NCBI RefSeq assembly: GCF_005405225.1
Contig: NZ_BJDQ01000013.1
Location: 1 to 58,786 of the forward strand
Length of the DNA stretch: 58,786 nt
From: Enterococcus dongliensis
GTDB taxonomy: Bacteria > Bacillota > Bacilli > Lactobacillales > Enterococcaceae
Reading direction: 5' to 3'
In this document: positions 42,506-52,732 of the stretch, one piece after another
How the letters are laid out: each line of letters starts with the position of its first letter
How positions within the stretch are numbered: the first letter of the stretch is position 1
Position numbers and translations under genes: made by a program
Notes under the pieces: generated by a model
What the model was told of the DNA's origin: nothing
The model's database searches: none
What the model saw: only the letters and a program-made list of their open reading frames with translations

Positions 42506-43417
42506 TTAAGCTCTTGGATGAAATGAGCGATAGCTCTTTTGTAAACTTTCTTTTGTAACATGGGTATAAATTTGGGTCGTTGACAGATTAGCATGGCCCA
42601 ATAATTCTTGGACTGTTCGTAAATCCGCCCCATTGTTCAGCAGATGAGTCGCAAAAGTATGACGCAACATATGTGGATGGATATCACTGTTCAAACTGCT
42701 TTTTTTGATCATTTGATTAAGCACATATTCGATCCCAGTCGGTGTAATTTGATCGCCACGATGATTAATAAACAAAAAATCGTGCTCTTTTCCAAAATGA
42801 TTCATAATTTTTTTCCGACCATCTTGAACAAATTCTTGAATCGCATCTGCTGCATAAGAACCTAGCGGTACATAACGATCTTTGCTCCCTTTTCCGTGAA
42901 TCAGCATCACACTGTTGTCAAAGTCGATTACTGACAGATGAAGGTTCGCGCATTCGCTCACACGTAAACCTGAACCATAAAGGATTTCTAATAATGCACG
43001 GTTGCGTTGATCGAGGGGTTTTGTCCCATCGACACTAGCAAACAATACCTCGATCTCTTTTTCATAGAAAAAACGTGGAAGGCGTGCTTGCTTTTTTTTG
43101 AGATGGACATAAGAAAATGGATTCTCTTCAATTTTTCCATGTTTCAAAAGATATTGATAAAAAGAGCGTAAACTTGCGATTTTGCGACTGATCGTATTGC
43201 GGCTATATTTCTGATCGTTTAAAAATGCTAAATACACCCGAACATCTAAATGATTCACCGATAATAATGAAGCTTCTCCTGAATTTTTTAAAAAATGACA
43301 AAAGTCATTTAAATCTCGCTGATAGGCCTCTTTTGTCTTCTCAGAGTAGCCGCGTTCAGTCATTAAATAACTCACAAACTCTTGCATGATTGCTTCATTT
43401 TCCAAATTTTTTCTCAC
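42506..43417 (-). CDS. xerC: Tyrosine recombinase XerC
   Basis: The enzyme has a SAM-like N-terminal domain and a catalytic domain with YGSGLRVSECANLHL (Arg), HPHMLRHTFATHLLNNGA (His-x-x-Arg) and LGHANLSTTQIYTHV (His and Tyr). With XerD it resolves chromosome dimers. It differs clearly from the prophage integrase by lacking an arm-binding domain. The start is uncertain: the frame opens at a GTG at 43417; a TTG at 43405, behind GAGGTGAG, and an ATG at 43387 are alternatives. Confidence 0.93.
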   Translation of the reverse strand: MRKNLENEAIMQEFVSYLMTERGYSEKTKEAYQRDLNDFCHFLKNSGEASLLSVNHLDVRVYLAFLNDQKYSRNTISRKIASLRSFYQYLLKHGKIEENPFSYVHLKKKQARLPRFFYEKEIEVLFASVDGTKPLDQRNRALLEILYGSGLRVSECANLHLSVIDFDNSVMLIHGKGSKDRYVPLGSYAADAIQEFVQDGRKKIMNHFGKEHDFLFINHRGDQITPTGIEYVLNQMIKKSSLNSDIHPHMLRHTFATHLLNNGADLRTVQELLGHANLSTTQIYTHVTKESLQKSYRSFHPRA

Positions 43418-43571
43418 CTCACAAACATATCACAAATGTAGCATAAGAGCTTTTTAATTACAATTGAATTGTCAGAATCTATTGACTTTTCACGAATATA
43501 CTAACAATTATTTATAAATCTTTCATATTTATAGCTAAAATAGCCGTTGATTTCATTTATTTTAAGTAAAT

Positions 43572-43605
43572 AAAAAAACTCCACTGTTTTTATCAGCGGA
43601 GTTTT
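43572..43605 (-). terminator. Terminator after trmFO
   Basis: AAAACTCCACTG (43575-43586) pairs with CAGCGGAGTTTT (43594-43605) with one mismatch, with T runs on both strands. It separates the topA-trmFO group from the xerC-codY operon. Confidence 0.88.
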
Positions 43606-43609
43606 TTTT

Positions 43610-44908
43610 CTAATCATTTATTGTTTCTAATGCATTCAATGCTCGTTCGGCTAATGTTTCATAGCGTAATTTTTTATCACGAATCCGTTCTGGCAGACTA
43701 GGAAATAGCCCAAAATTTGCATTCATTGGTTGAAAATGTTTGCCTTCTGCGTGGGTAATGTAATAGGCCATCGAACCAATCGCAGTCTCGCGAGGAAATT
43801 CGATCAGCTCTTCTCCTTTAGCAAGTCTTGCAGCATTCAAACCAGCAACTAATCCGCTGCCCGCGCTTTCCACATAACCTTCAACGCCCGTCATTTGACC
43901 AGCGAAGAATAGATCGGGACGCTTTTTACTTTGATAGGTCGGCTGCAACAGCTCTGGTGAATTCATAAAACTATTGCGATGCATCACACCATAGCGTAAA
44001 AATTCAGCATTTTCTAATCCTGGGATCATTTGAAAAACACGTTTTTGTTCGCCCCATTTCAAATGCGTTTGAAAACCAACAATATTATACATAGACGCTG
44101 CGGCATTGTCTTGACGTAATTGGATTACAGCATACGGACGTTTACCTGTCTTAGGATCTTCTAAGCCAACCGGTTTCATTGGACCAAACAACATTGTTTT
44201 TACGCCGCGTTTTGCCATAACTTCAATCGGCATACATCCTTCAAAGAATTTTTCTTTCTCAAATTCTTTTTGCGGCGCTACTTCTGCTTCAATCAGTGCA
44301 TTATAAAAACGCATGAATTCTTCTTCTGTCATCGGGCAATTTAAATATGCTGCCTCACCTTTGTCATACCGTGATTTCAAATAAACCTTTTCATGATCGA
44401 TAGTAGACTCATCAATAATCGGCGCTGCGGCATCATAAAAATAAAAACCTTCCGAACCATTATACGTTGCGATTTCTGTTGCTAGAGCCTCTGAAGTTAA
44501 AGGTCCCGTCGCAATAATCGTAATCCCTTCAGGAATTTTTGTGACTTCCTCAGAGATGACTGTTATCATAGGATGGTTTTTCACTTTTTGAGTAATCAGC
44601 ACTGAAAAATCTGTCCGATCTACTGCAAGTGCTCCGCCGGCGGGTACAGCTGTTTCATCTGCTGCGGCAATCACTACTGAGTTTAGCCGGCGCATCTCTT
44701 CTTTTAAAACGCCGACTGCATTTGTCAAACTATTGCCACGCAATGAATTACTACAAACAAGTTCTGCAAAATTTGCTGTATGATGCGCCGGTGTTGACTT
44801 TACTGGACGCATCTCATATAAATTGACCGGAACACCTGCTTCTGCTAACTGCCACGCAGCTTCGCTTCCAGCAAGCCCTGCTCCAATAACATTGACTGTT
44901 TTTACCAT
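43610..44908 (-). CDS. trmFO: Methylenetetrahydrofolate-tRNA-(uracil-5-)-methyltransferase TrmFO
   Basis: The ATG at 44908 follows GTGAGGAAATCA and gives 432 residues. [20 protein letters not shown] binds [35 protein letters not shown] and [20 protein letters not shown] are TrmFO signatures. It methylates U54 of tRNAs using folate carbon. It lies 21 bases after topA, its usual partner in Firmicutes. Confidence 0.97.
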   Translation of the reverse strand: MVKTVNVIGAGLAGSEAAWQLAEAGVPVNLYEMRPVKSTPAHHTANFAELVCSNSLRGNSLTNAVGVLKEEMRRLNSVVIAAADETAVPAGGALAVDRTDFSVLITQKVKNHPMITVISEEVTKIPEGITIIATGPLTSEALATEIATYNGSEGFYFYDAAAPIIDESTIDHEKVYLKSRYDKGEAAYLNCPMTEEEFMRFYNALIEAEVAPQKEFEKEKFFEGCMPIEVMAKRGVKTMLFGPMKPVGLEDPKTGKRPYAVIQLRQDNAAASMYNIVGFQTHLKWGEQKRVFQMIPGLENAEFLRYGVMHRNSFMNSPELLQPTYQSKKRPDLFFAGQMTGVEGYVESAGSGLVAGLNAARLAKGEELIEFPRETAIGSMAYYITHAEGKHFQPMNANFGLFPSLPERIRDKKLRYETLAERALNALETIND

Positions 44909-44929
44909 TGATTTCCTCACTTATGGAAG

Positions 44930-47008
44930 TTATTTTTGTACTGCTTCTTCGTAATCGCCATTGACACAAACAACTTGTTTGCCGCCCTTGACTTTTTTCT
45001 CAACTAAATAGCCATCACATTTTGGACACTTCCGCCCAACTGGTTTATCCCAAGAAGTAAAGTCGCAATCAGGATAACGGGAACAGCCGTAAAACAAACG
45101 ATTTTTTTTCGATTTCCGTTCAACGACTTGTCCTTTATGACAAACTGGACATTCTATGCCGATTTCTTTAACGATTGGTTTTGTGTTACGACATTCTGGA
45201 AAATTACTGCATGCATAGAATTTTCCATAACGACCTAGTTTGATCACCATTGGATGACCACAAACATCACAATCAAAGCCCGCGGGCTCATCTTTAATCT
45301 GGATTTTTTCAATTCCTTCTTCGGCTTTTTCTAATTCTACAGCAAACGGTTTGTAGAAACGGTCCACGACTTTTGTCCATTCTTCTTTGCCATCTTCAAC
45401 TTTATCCAAATCATTTTCCATTTCAGCAGTAAAATTAACATCAACAATCTGTGGGAAAAAGTCCACGATCAAAGTATTCACGATTTCACCAAGTTCAGTT
45501 GGCTCAAAACGTCTTTGAGTTAATTTCACATAATAACGCCGTTGGATCGTATCTAGTGTCGGCGCATAAGTTGATGGCCGACCCACACCATTTTCTTCCA
45601 ATGTTTTGATCAGTGTCGCTTCGCTAAAACGAGCTGGTGGTTGTGTGAAGTGTTGTTTAGGCTCAATATCGACAGATTGAACGACGTCTCCTTTTTCAAG
45701 TTCTGGCAAGATATTTTCTTTATCTTCTTTGCCATCATCGCGTCCTTCAATATACACTTGCATAAATCCTTTAAATTTGATTTTTGATCCATTAGCAATA
45801 AAGATGACGCCATTTTGTTCTAAAGTCACTTTCATCGTATCAAGGATTGCAGCTGTCATTTGACTAGCCACAAATCGTGACCAAATCAATGTATAAAGTT
45901 TTAATTGATCTTTGTCCAAGTATTGTTTCATTTCATCAGGAGTTCGTTGGACACTGGTTGGACGAATCGCTTCATGGGCATCTTGTGAACCTTGTGGATT
46001 TTTCACCTTACGGGCATGGTGCTGTGAATATTCTTTGCCATACATCTTTTCAATAAATTCTGCAGCTTCTGTCTTTGCAGTATCAGAAATACGTGTGGAG
46101 TCAGTACGCATATAGGTGATCAAACCAACTGTTCCTTGTTTTCCTAAGGCGATTCCTTCATATAATTGTTGCGCAACCATCATAGTTTTACGTGTTCGGA
46201 AATTCAGCTTGCGGGCAGATTCTTGTTGCATATTACTCGTTGTAAATGGTAAAGCTGGATTGCGTTTGCGTTCTTTTTTCTCAACTTTGGTGACTTCATA
46301 GTCTTTACCATCAATTCTTGAAGTAATCTCTTTTACAGCTTCAGCATTCGGTAATTTCTTCTTCTTGCCATCGATTCCCCAAAAATTTGCTTTGAATTTT
46401 TTTGTTTTCTTCTTGAAGTTTCCATCGATGCTCCAGTATTCTTCTGGAATAAAATCGCGAATCGCTTGTTCACGGTCAATAATCATTTTTAAAGCAATAG
46501 ACTGAACACGACCAGCACTCAAACCTTTTTTGATTTTTTTCCAGAGAATCGGTGAGATAGAATAGCCCACTAATCGATCTAGGGCACGCCGTGCTTGTTG
46601 GGCATCGACTAAAGAAACATCGATCGACCGTGGCTCTTTAAACGCCGCTTTGACAGCATCTTTTGTGATCTCGTTAAAGACTACACGATTTTTGTCTTTC
46701 AAATCTAATCCCAACAAATACGCAAGATGCCAAGCAATTGCTTCCCCTTCTCTATCCGGGTCACTTGCAAGATAAACTTTTTGCGCTTTTTTAGCTGCTT
46801 GTTTCAATCCTTTAATAACATCGCCCTTACCGCGAATAGAAATATAATGGGGTTCATAATTATTTTCGACATCGATTCCCATTTTGCTTTTAGGTAAATC
46901 ACGGACATGTCCTACACTTGCGACCACTTTGTAATTTCTTCCTAGATATTTTTCAATGGTCTTTGCTTTAGCAGGAGATTCCACGATAACTAAGTATTTA
47001 TAGGCCAA
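44930..47008 (-). CDS. topA: DNA topoisomerase I
   Basis: A TTG start at 47008 is chosen, since GAGGAGG lies nine bases upstream and the protein then begins [20 protein letters not shown], as expected. The 692-residue enzyme has the TOPRIM domain ([20 protein letters not shown]) and the active-site Tyr in [13 protein letters not shown]. Three C-terminal zinc-ribbon units follow: two with four Cys, the last (CPKC...VVC) with only three. It relaxes negative supercoils. Confidence 0.97.
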   Translation of the reverse strand: MAYKYLVIVESPAKAKTIEKYLGRNYKVVASVGHVRDLPKSKMGIDVENNYEPHYISIRGKGDVIKGLKQAAKKAQKVYLASDPDREGEAIAWHLAYLLGLDLKDKNRVVFNEITKDAVKAAFKEPRSIDVSLVDAQQARRALDRLVGYSISPILWKKIKKGLSAGRVQSIALKMIIDREQAIRDFIPEEYWSIDGNFKKKTKKFKANFWGIDGKKKKLPNAEAVKEITSRIDGKDYEVTKVEKKERKRNPALPFTTSNMQQESARKLNFRTRKTMMVAQQLYEGIALGKQGTVGLITYMRTDSTRISDTAKTEAAEFIEKMYGKEYSQHHARKVKNPQGSQDAHEAIRPTSVQRTPDEMKQYLDKDQLKLYTLIWSRFVASQMTAAILDTMKVTLEQNGVIFIANGSKIKFKGFMQVYIEGRDDGKEDKENILPELEKGDVVQSVDIEPKQHFTQPPARFSEATLIKTLEENGVGRPSTYAPTLDTIQRRYYVKLTQRRFEPTELGEIVNTLIVDFFPQIVDVNFTAEMENDLDKVEDGKEEWTKVVDRFYKPFAVELEKAEEGIEKIQIKDEPAGFDCDVCGHPMVIKLGRYGKFYACSNFPECRNTKPIVKEIGIECPVCHKGQVVERKSKKNRLFYGCSRYPDCDFTSWDKPVGRKCPKCDGYLVEKKVKGGKQVVCVNGDYEEAVQK

Positions 47009-47109
47009 ATATTTTTGCCTCCTCAATTTTTTCTACTATTATATATTGAAAACTACTGACAAATCGTAGCCTATAATACGCTATTCAAATTTTGTTTGTC
47101 AAGTCAGGC

Positions 47110-47964
47110 CTAATGAATTTTATGCCATAAATCATAAGAATCAAAAATATCTTGTGTTTTTTCAACACAGATTGCCCCATCTTGAATCAATTGATGACAA
47201 CCACTAGAACGGCCATCTAAGATCGACCCGGGAATCACAAAAACATCCTTTCCATAATCTAACGCTTGTTGTGCAGTAATCAAAGAGCCACTGCGCTTTT
47301 TAGCTTCTAACACAAGTACCCCGCTACTGATTCCTGCAATGATTCGATTACGCATTGGAAAATGGAACTTTGCTGGCAGGGTGCCATTAGGATATTCACT
47401 CAACACCAAATGATGTTGACACATTTCAATTTGTAAATTTCCGCTTGCTTTAGGATAGCAAACATCTAAGCCTGTGCCAATTACACCAATCGTCTTTCCT
47501 TGATTACTGATGGCAAACTGATGGGCGAAGCTATCGATTCCCTTAGCTAGTCCACTGACAATTACCAATCCACGTTTTGTAAGATCAGGCATTAATTTTT
47601 TTAATACTTGATAACCATAATCACTTGCTGCACGTGCACCTACGATTGCTAAGTGTTCATGATCCAATAAAGACAAATTTCCTTTATAGAATAGAATCAA
47701 AGGTGGTGTGGGAACGTGTCGCAATCTTTCTGGATAGATTTTGTCTTCGATCGTTAAATATTGATGCGTTCTTTTGATTTGGTCTAAACGATCATCTGTC
47801 CATTCGTCCCAATCATTGGGTTTCATCGTTTGTGCTAATAAACGGATTTCAAAACTGTCAAACTCCCATCGTTGGTGTTTTTTAGCAAATTGATAGATCC
47901 GTTGTTTGCCAAAATGGCCAACGCCTTTTAATAAACTCAATCGTAGAAGAAATTCATTTTTCAA
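47110..47964 (-). CDS. dprA: DNA processing protein DprA
   Basis: The 284-residue protein has the Rossmann-type DprA core: HLAIVGARAASDYGYQVLKK, IVSGLAKGIDSFAHQFAI, TIGVIGTGLDVCYPKASGNL and MRNRIIAGISSGVLVLEAKK. An N-terminal helical domain precedes it. It loads RecA on incoming single strands during transformation. It lies between rnhB and topA, its usual location. Its presence alone does not prove natural competence. Confidence 0.96.
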   Translation of the reverse strand: MKNEFLLRLSLLKGVGHFGKQRIYQFAKKHQRWEFDSFEIRLLAQTMKPNDWDEWTDDRLDQIKRTHQYLTIEDKIYPERLRHVPTPPLILFYKGNLSLLDHEHLAIVGARAASDYGYQVLKKLMPDLTKRGLVIVSGLAKGIDSFAHQFAISNQGKTIGVIGTGLDVCYPKASGNLQIEMCQHHLVLSEYPNGTLPAKFHFPMRNRIIAGISSGVLVLEAKKRSGSLITAQQALDYGKDVFVIPGSILDGRSSGCHQLIQDGAICVEKTQDIFDSYDLWHKIH

Positions 47965-48023
47965 AAAAATCCCTCTTTTCAGCTCTTTATCAAAAAGATA
48001 CAGCGAAAAGAAGGATTTTATTT

Positions 48024-48788
48024 TTATTTATTTTTGATCGGAGCAAAAGTCTTGCGATGAATTGGTAGAATACCATATGTCTCGATTGCTTTTAGATGTT
48101 CTTTGGTCCCATAGCCAGCATTTTTACTAAAACCATATGCTGGATATTCTTCACCGTAAGTCGTCATCCATTCATCTCGATAAACTTTCGCAATAATACT
48201 TGCTGCAGCGATAGATACGGAACGTGCATCGCCTTTGATGATTTTTTCTTGAGGTAATCCATTATCTAAGACCATCGCATCGATCAATAAACAATCTGGT
48301 GTAATCATTAGTTGATCAATCGCTCGTTGCATAGCAACTTTAGTGGCTTGATAAATATTTAATTGATCGATTTCTTCAGCAGTAGCTTCCCCAATCCCAA
48401 TTGCTCGTGCATTTTTTCGAATCTCAGTGACCAGCTCTTCTCGCTTATGCACTGAAAGTTGTTTGGAGTCATTCAGACCTAAAATCTTATGCGTATCGTT
48501 TAAAATTACAGCGGCTGCAACTACTGGACCGGCTAATGGCCCTCTACCGACTTCATCAATCCCGCAAATCGCTTGAAATCCCTGCGCTTTCTTTTCTTCT
48601 TCAAAAACAGACATTTCCTGATATTTTTCTGCCAGCTTCACTTGTTTTGCTTGCTGTTTTTGCCATTGAGCCATTGCTGACTGTACGCCTTTTCGTTGAT
48701 CTTGCTCAAACTCACTTAAGCGTGGATCATTCTCTGACGTGATTGTTTTTAGAATCATTTTGATCTCACTAATGGATAATTTGTCCAT
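48024..48788 (-). CDS. rnhB: Ribonuclease HII
   Basis: The 254-residue enzyme has a helical N-terminal extension (residues 1-70) followed by the catalytic ICGIDEVGRGPLAGPVVAAA with Asp78 and Glu79, LNDSKQLSVHKREEL, and CLLIDAMVL. It removes ribonucleotides from DNA-RNA hybrids. It overlaps the rbgA stop by one base, indicating coupling. Confidence 0.97.
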   Translation of the reverse strand: MDKLSISEIKMILKTITSENDPRLSEFEQDQRKGVQSAMAQWQKQQAKQVKLAEKYQEMSVFEEEKKAQGFQAICGIDEVGRGPLAGPVVAAAVILNDTHKILGLNDSKQLSVHKREELVTEIRKNARAIGIGEATAEEIDQLNIYQATKVAMQRAIDQLMITPDCLLIDAMVLDNGLPQEKIIKGDARSVSIAAASIIAKVYRDEWMTTYGEEYPAYGFSKNAGYGTKEHLKAIETYGILPIHRKTFAPIKNK

Positions 48789-49645
48789 TATTCGCTCAAC
48801 TCCTCAAAACGATCCAAGGTGTAGCGTCCCAGTTTTCCTTGTCGCAATTCAAGAATCAGCATCTCACTTGCACGCTCATAATCATCTCTAAATCCACGTT
48901 TTTCAGAAATCAACATTAACAACTCAGGTAATTCCTTAAACAAATCATCCTCGGTTAATTTATAACGCTCTTTTAGCTGTTCTGGATAGAAACGGCTGAA
49001 CATTTCTAATTCATACAAAGCTAAATCATCTAAATGCAATAAATCATCTTTGATTGCGCCGGTCAATGCCAATTTTTTCCCCACTGCTGGATCTTCAAAT
49101 TTAGGCCACAATATTCCTGGAGTATCAAGCAATTCCAATTGCGAACCAAAACGTAGCCATTGCTGTCCTTTGGTGACTCCGGGGCGATTGCCAGTGCTTG
49201 CGACTTTCTTACCAGCTAAATGATTCAATAAAGTGGATTTTCCCACATTAGGAATCCCTAGGACCATTGCTCGGATCGCCCGTGGTTTTATCCCTCGCTC
49301 ATTATCACGAGCAATTTTTTCTGCTAATACTTTCTTACTTGCAGGAATAATCTGCTTCACACTTTTATCACTTTTAGCTGTTAAGGCCAACACAGGATAG
49401 CCCTGCTCCCGAAAATAATTGACCCATAAATTGGTTTGATTCGGATCTGCTAAATCAGCTTTATTTAATAAAATCAATCGCGGTTTTTGCTGTACGATCT
49501 GATCCAACATTGGATTACGAGAAGACAGCGGCAATCTCGCATCAATCAATTCAAAAACAATATCGACAAATTTTAATTTTTCAGAAACTTCCCGCCTAGC
49601 TTTCGCCATATGACCAGGAAACCATTGAATTGACATCTTATTCAT
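48788..49645 (-). CDS. rbgA: Ribosome biogenesis GTPase RbgA (YlqF)
   Basis: A 285-residue circularly permuted GTPase: G4 NKAD at 61-64 precedes G1 GIPNVGKST at 130-138 and G3 DTPG at 174-177. IQWFPGHMAKARRE at the start and a C-terminal helical region complete the YlqF signature. It acts late in 50S subunit assembly. GGAGTTGC lies before the ATG. It is the first gene of the rbgA-rnhB-dprA-topA block. Confidence 0.97.
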   Translation of the reverse strand: MNKMSIQWFPGHMAKARREVSEKLKFVDIVFELIDARLPLSSRNPMLDQIVQQKPRLILLNKADLADPNQTNLWVNYFREQGYPVLALTAKSDKSVKQIIPASKKVLAEKIARDNERGIKPRAIRAMVLGIPNVGKSTLLNHLAGKKVASTGNRPGVTKGQQWLRFGSQLELLDTPGILWPKFEDPAVGKKLALTGAIKDDLLHLDDLALYELEMFSRFYPEQLKERYKLTEDDLFKELPELLMLISEKRGFRDDYERASEMLILELRQGKLGRYTLDRFEELSE

Positions 49646-50033
49646 GCAACTCCATTCATATCAAGGTTTTAAATGCCTTATTTATTTTTATACTAACAAA
49701 ACTGCTTGGAAGAAATATGGGATAGGATCATTTATCATCGAAATAAGGATTATTCCATCTGTTATCTTATATCCAAGTATCTTTCGCATTTTACCATAAA
49801 TTGACAAGAGATTAAACACTAGGTATGTTCCCATTTGCTCTATCAATAGAGCTTTTTTGAAAATCTGTGCTGCTTTCATTGATTAAATAATCACGTAGTT
49901 TATCTAGTTAACGACCTTCCTTGCATTATTGTTAGGTGTTTGAAAGATGATTCGCTCGTATTCCTTATTTGATTCATGTAAATTCCTTATAGGAAATAAA
50001 ATAGCTCGCTAGTAGCCTACAGGAGGATTTTAA
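49646..50033. other. Intergenic region with a short promoter-terminator unit
   Basis: Between divergent rbgA and the YxeA-like gene I find no convincing gene. On the plus strand TTGACA (49801-49806) and TATGTT (49824-49829) are spaced 17 bases apart, and eight bases later GCTCTA/TAGAGC (49837-49852) is followed by six T, a tiny terminator. A 63-codon minus-strand frame here lacks a ribosome site. AGGAGG before 50034 belongs to the next gene. Confidence 0.5.
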
Positions 50034-50426
50034 ATGAAGAAACTATTTGGCGGAGTTGCTCTGTTATTGTTGATTATCAGTGGGGTGTTTGGATATAAAT
50101 ACTACTCTGAGACCTATATCACCCACACTGAGTATGCTAAAACGCCTGCAAAAATTCCTGCAAAGACCCAAACGAAGGACGCTCGTGGAAAAATAGTAGA
50201 AAATATGTATTCTTACAAATACAAAATGACTTTTTTTGACAAGGAGGGCGTATCACATAAAAGAGAAACTGACATTCATGGAGAGCAGGTTTCACCTTTA
50301 CCAACAAAAACTATTGTCAAGATCAAAACAAGTAAAAAAAGAGCTACTGCCCCAGAAGTCATATCAGAATCAGAAGTTCCTACATCTATCTTAGAAAAAT
50401 TAAATGCTGAATCAGGAGGAAAGTAA
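50034..50426 (+). CDS. YxeA-like DUF1093 protein
   Basis: A 130-residue protein with an N-terminal signal or anchor (LFGGVALLLLIISGVFGYKY) and a small extracytoplasmic beta-rich domain containing TEYAKTPAKIPAKTQTKDAR and YSYKYKMTFFDKEG, the pattern of the DUF1093/YxeA family. There is no lipobox. CAGGAGGATTTTAA is a strong ribosome site. It is followed without gap by a small membrane-protein gene. The family function is unknown. Confidence 0.85.
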   Translation: MKKLFGGVALLLLIISGVFGYKYYSETYITHTEYAKTPAKIPAKTQTKDARGKIVENMYSYKYKMTFFDKEGVSHKRETDIHGEQVSPLPTKTIVKIKTSKKRATAPEVISESEVPTSILEKLNAESGGK

Positions 50427-50639
50427 ATGAATGAAATCAAAACAGCCTTTGAAATGAATCCCCTCTTCACAATCGGGTGTCTTTTATTTATGATTGGTAT
50501 TTCAGTCTTTTGTTTTGGGAAAAAATTTTTCCTATTTCGATTATTTTTTGGTGATAGAAGCATGTTCTCACAGATTTTTTGGGGACTTATCTTTTCCGGG
50601 ATTGGTCTTTTGCTCATTCTGTTTTTCAAACAATTCTAA
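50427..50639 (+). CDS. Small membrane protein downstream of the YxeA-like gene
   Basis: The 70-residue protein has two hydrophobic helices (PLFTIGCLLFMIGISVFCFG at residues 11-30, and IFWGLIFSGIGLLLILFF near the end). AGGAGGAAAGTAA precedes the start and overlaps the end of the upstream gene, so the two are an operon, ended by a long hairpin. No family was recognised. Confidence 0.75.
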   Translation: MNEIKTAFEMNPLFTIGCLLFMIGISVFCFGKKFFLFRLFFGDRSMFSQIFWGLIFSGIGLLLILFFKQF

Positions 50640-50705
50640 TGCTAGACTACGACCTGTAATCACTTTCTTCAAATAAAACTGATTCTATAAAATCGGAACC
50701 AAATA

Positions 50706-50755
50706 AAAACACTTCTATCTAAATTCAGAAAAATGAATTAAGATAGAAGTGTTTT
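50706..50755. terminator. Long-stem terminator
   Basis: A 22-bp stem with one mismatch (AAAACACTTCTATCT... 50706-50727 with 50734-50755) and a six-base loop, with A and T runs outside. It ends the YxeA-like operon. The following 175 bases to 50930 hold no gene I can support. Confidence 0.9.
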
Positions 50756-50930
50756 TATATAGAGTTAAGAGTGACTAATCCAATAGAAATGAAGAAAGAA
50801 GATCCAACAAAAATTGGGACTTCGTTATCAAATAACTCTCTGTCAACTTACCGCTAAAAAGGAGACTGACAACAGTTTCATCAGTAATCATCACCTTAGT
50901 TAATTCAACACTTTCCTGTAAAAATATATT

Positions 50931-51251
50931 TTATTTTTTTAATCCAAATATCTCTTTTGCCATTGAAAAAGCGGTCCAAGCTTTTGGCCAACCTGCATAA
51001 AAAGCTAGTTGAGTAATCAATGCCGTTACTTCCTCTTTTGTTACCCCATTTTCTTTGGCCATTTTTAAATGTGCCTCTAATTGAGGTGCTCCCATCGCTA
51101 ATAACGCTGAACAAGTGATCATACTCCTATCATGAGGGGATAATTCATTTTCCCTTGACCAGACTTCCCCAAAAAGAACATCATCATTCAAAGCTGCAAA
51201 TTGTGGCGCAAATTCTCCAAGCTGTTCTCTTCCAGCAGTTTGTTTTTTCAT
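50931..51251 (-). CDS. Carboxymuconolactone decarboxylase family protein
   Basis: The 106-residue protein is a single CMD domain: EVWSRENELSPHDRSMITCS (residues 29-48), EAHLKMAKENGVTKEEV and AFYAGWPKAWTAFSMAKEIF. The cysteine-pair motif of AhpD-type peroxidase partners is absent; only one Cys occurs in the helix. It lies 12 bases after the cupin gene, a common association in which the pair may act on small organic metabolites or peroxides. Substrate is unknown. Confidence 0.88.
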   Translation of the reverse strand: MKKQTAGREQLGEFAPQFAALNDDVLFGEVWSRENELSPHDRSMITCSALLAMGAPQLEAHLKMAKENGVTKEEVTALITQLAFYAGWPKAWTAFSMAKEIFGLKK

Positions 51252-51263
51252 AATAATTCTCCT

Positions 51264-51677
51264 TTATTTTTTTAATTTCTCATACCATTCATCAGTTACT
51301 GGTTCCAACCATTCTGGTGTTCCTGATGTAATGGCGATGTGTTCAAACCAACTATCTTTTGTTGCCCCGTGCCAATGTTTCACTCCATCATGAGTAACGA
51401 TCACGTCTCCTGCCTTTAAAACTTGTGCTTTTTTCCCTTCTTCTTGATACCAGCCTTCCCCACCAGTTACTAAAAGTAACTGAAACCCATCGTGATGAAC
51501 ATGCCAATGATTTCGGCAACCAGGTTCAAAGGTGACGTTTGCTACTCCTACATTAATTTCAGGATCTGAAATCAACCCTTGAAGATAACTTTGGCCAATA
51601 AAATATTGCGCGTAAGCCTCATTTTTTTCTCCAATTGGAAAAATAATTCCATTTTTTACTTCTTCATGTTTTGCCAT
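51264..51677 (-). CDS. Cupin-domain protein
   Basis: With the ATG at 51677 behind GGAGGAAGGACTC, the protein has 137 residues and a single cupin barrel. Metal ligands are visible in GCRNHWHVHHDGFQLLLVTG (motif 1) and GVKHWHGATKDSWFEHIAI (motif 2). It probably binds a divalent metal and a small molecule. It forms an operon with the CMD gene, downstream of a LysR regulator gene. Confidence 0.9.
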   Translation of the reverse strand: MAKHEEVKNGIIFPIGEKNEAYAQYFIGQSYLQGLISDPEINVGVANVTFEPGCRNHWHVHHDGFQLLLVTGGEGWYQEEGKKAQVLKAGDVIVTHDGVKHWHGATKDSWFEHIAITSGTPEWLEPVTDEWYEKLKK

Positions 51678-51778
51678 GAGTCCTTCCTCCATTGCATTAT
51701 TTAATTATAAGTAAACAACCAATTTTCAATCGCTCTATCTGATTGATTCATCTGTGAGCCGCAATTTCTGTTAACAAA

Positions 51779-51816
51779 ATAGGCTGTACGATTAATACAG
51801 TCATCGTACAGCCTAT
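51779..51816. terminator. Terminator between the LysR gene and the cupin operon
   Basis: ATAGGCTGTACGAT (51779-51792) and ATCGTACAGCCTAT (51803-51816) form a perfect 14-bp stem. The LysR gene and the cupin-CMD pair therefore have separate transcripts. Confidence 0.88.
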
Positions 51817-51850
51817 CTTATTTTTGGTCTAATGCTTATTTTAAATAGTG

Positions 51851-52732
51851 CTATGCTTTAAAGGCATGATTAAAGCGAGAAAGTAGTTCTTGAACTACTG
51901 GCGTTTGAATCCTATCTTTCCAAACAAGCAGACAATTTGTTTTTACTTCTGGATCCAGCGGGATAAATTCTGTACTAGCTGACCTTCTGTTTATTACAGC
52001 ACCTTCTATCGTAAGAGCTGCGCCCACTTTATTTTCAACTAATGCTGAAACATTAAAAATAAGGTTAAAATTTCCTACAATATTTAACTGATTATATGAA
52101 CAGTTCGCCCAAGCCGTTAATAATTCTTGGACTTCTTTTCGATTTGAGCATAGAAGTGGTAACCCTTGAATATCTTCTGGTGTTAAATAAGATTTACTGG
52201 AAATAAACAGTTCTTTTGAGACCAAAAATCCCCATTTTTCTTCTCGAGGAAGTTTTAAGCTTTTCACATTCTCGAGTCCAACTGGATCAAGCAGCACAGC
52301 TAGATCTAATAATCCTTTTTCTAATTGATCACTGATATCATCACTTGTTCCGGTAACCAAATTAAAGTGAACAGTCGGATAATCACTGATCATCTCTTCT
52401 AGCATCATAGCCACAGTATCTGAATTGTCTGCTTCTACACAGCCGATTGTGATCATTCCTGTTAGTTGGGTCTTTTTCTTTTCTGAAAAAGTACGATCAA
52501 GTTTATCGCTTAAGTAGAGAATTTCTTCTGCTCTTTCTTTAAGAAATAACCCCTCAGGAAGTAACGATAGATGATTTTTTTCACGACGAAACAATGGTAC
52601 TCCTACTTGCTCTTCTAATTCCCGAATTTGTCGACTCAAGGTCGGTTGAGTGATGTTTAGTAACTTGGCTGCCCGAGAAATATTTCCTTCTTGTGCCACT
52701 GTCCAAAAATAACGTAACAGTCTAATTTCCAT
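51851..52732 (-). CDS. LysR-type transcriptional regulator
   Basis: A 293-residue regulator with a winged helix-turn-helix at residues 1-60 (GNISRAAKLLNITQPTLSRQ) and a type 2 periplasmic-binding-like effector domain (ITIGCVEADNSDTVAMMLEE onward). It lies upstream of the cupin-CMD pair in the same direction rather than divergent, so it may control that pair or be unrelated. The inducer cannot be inferred. Confidence 0.93.
   Translation of the reverse strand: MEIRLLRYFWTVAQEGNISRAAKLLNITQPTLSRQIRELEEQVGVPLFRREKNHLSLLPEGLFLKERAEEILYLSDKLDRTFSEKKKTQLTGMITIGCVEADNSDTVAMMLEEMISDYPTVHFNLVTGTSDDISDQLEKGLLDLAVLLDPVGLENVKSLKLPREEKWGFLVSKELFISSKSYLTPEDIQGLPLLCSNRKEVQELLTAWANCSYNQLNIVGNFNLIFNVSALVENKVGAALTIEGAVINRRSASTEFIPLDPEVKTNCLLVWKDRIQTPVVQELLSRFNHAFKA

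Noticed and set aside
42506-43417. Second tyrosine recombinase considered as evidence of another mobile element
   Set aside because: It lacks an arm-binding domain and lies in the conserved xerC-hslV-hslU-codY operon, so it is the housekeeping XerC.
49688-49879. 63-codon leftward frame upstream of rbgA
   Set aside because: It lacks a ribosome site, and spans a promoter and terminator on the other strand.
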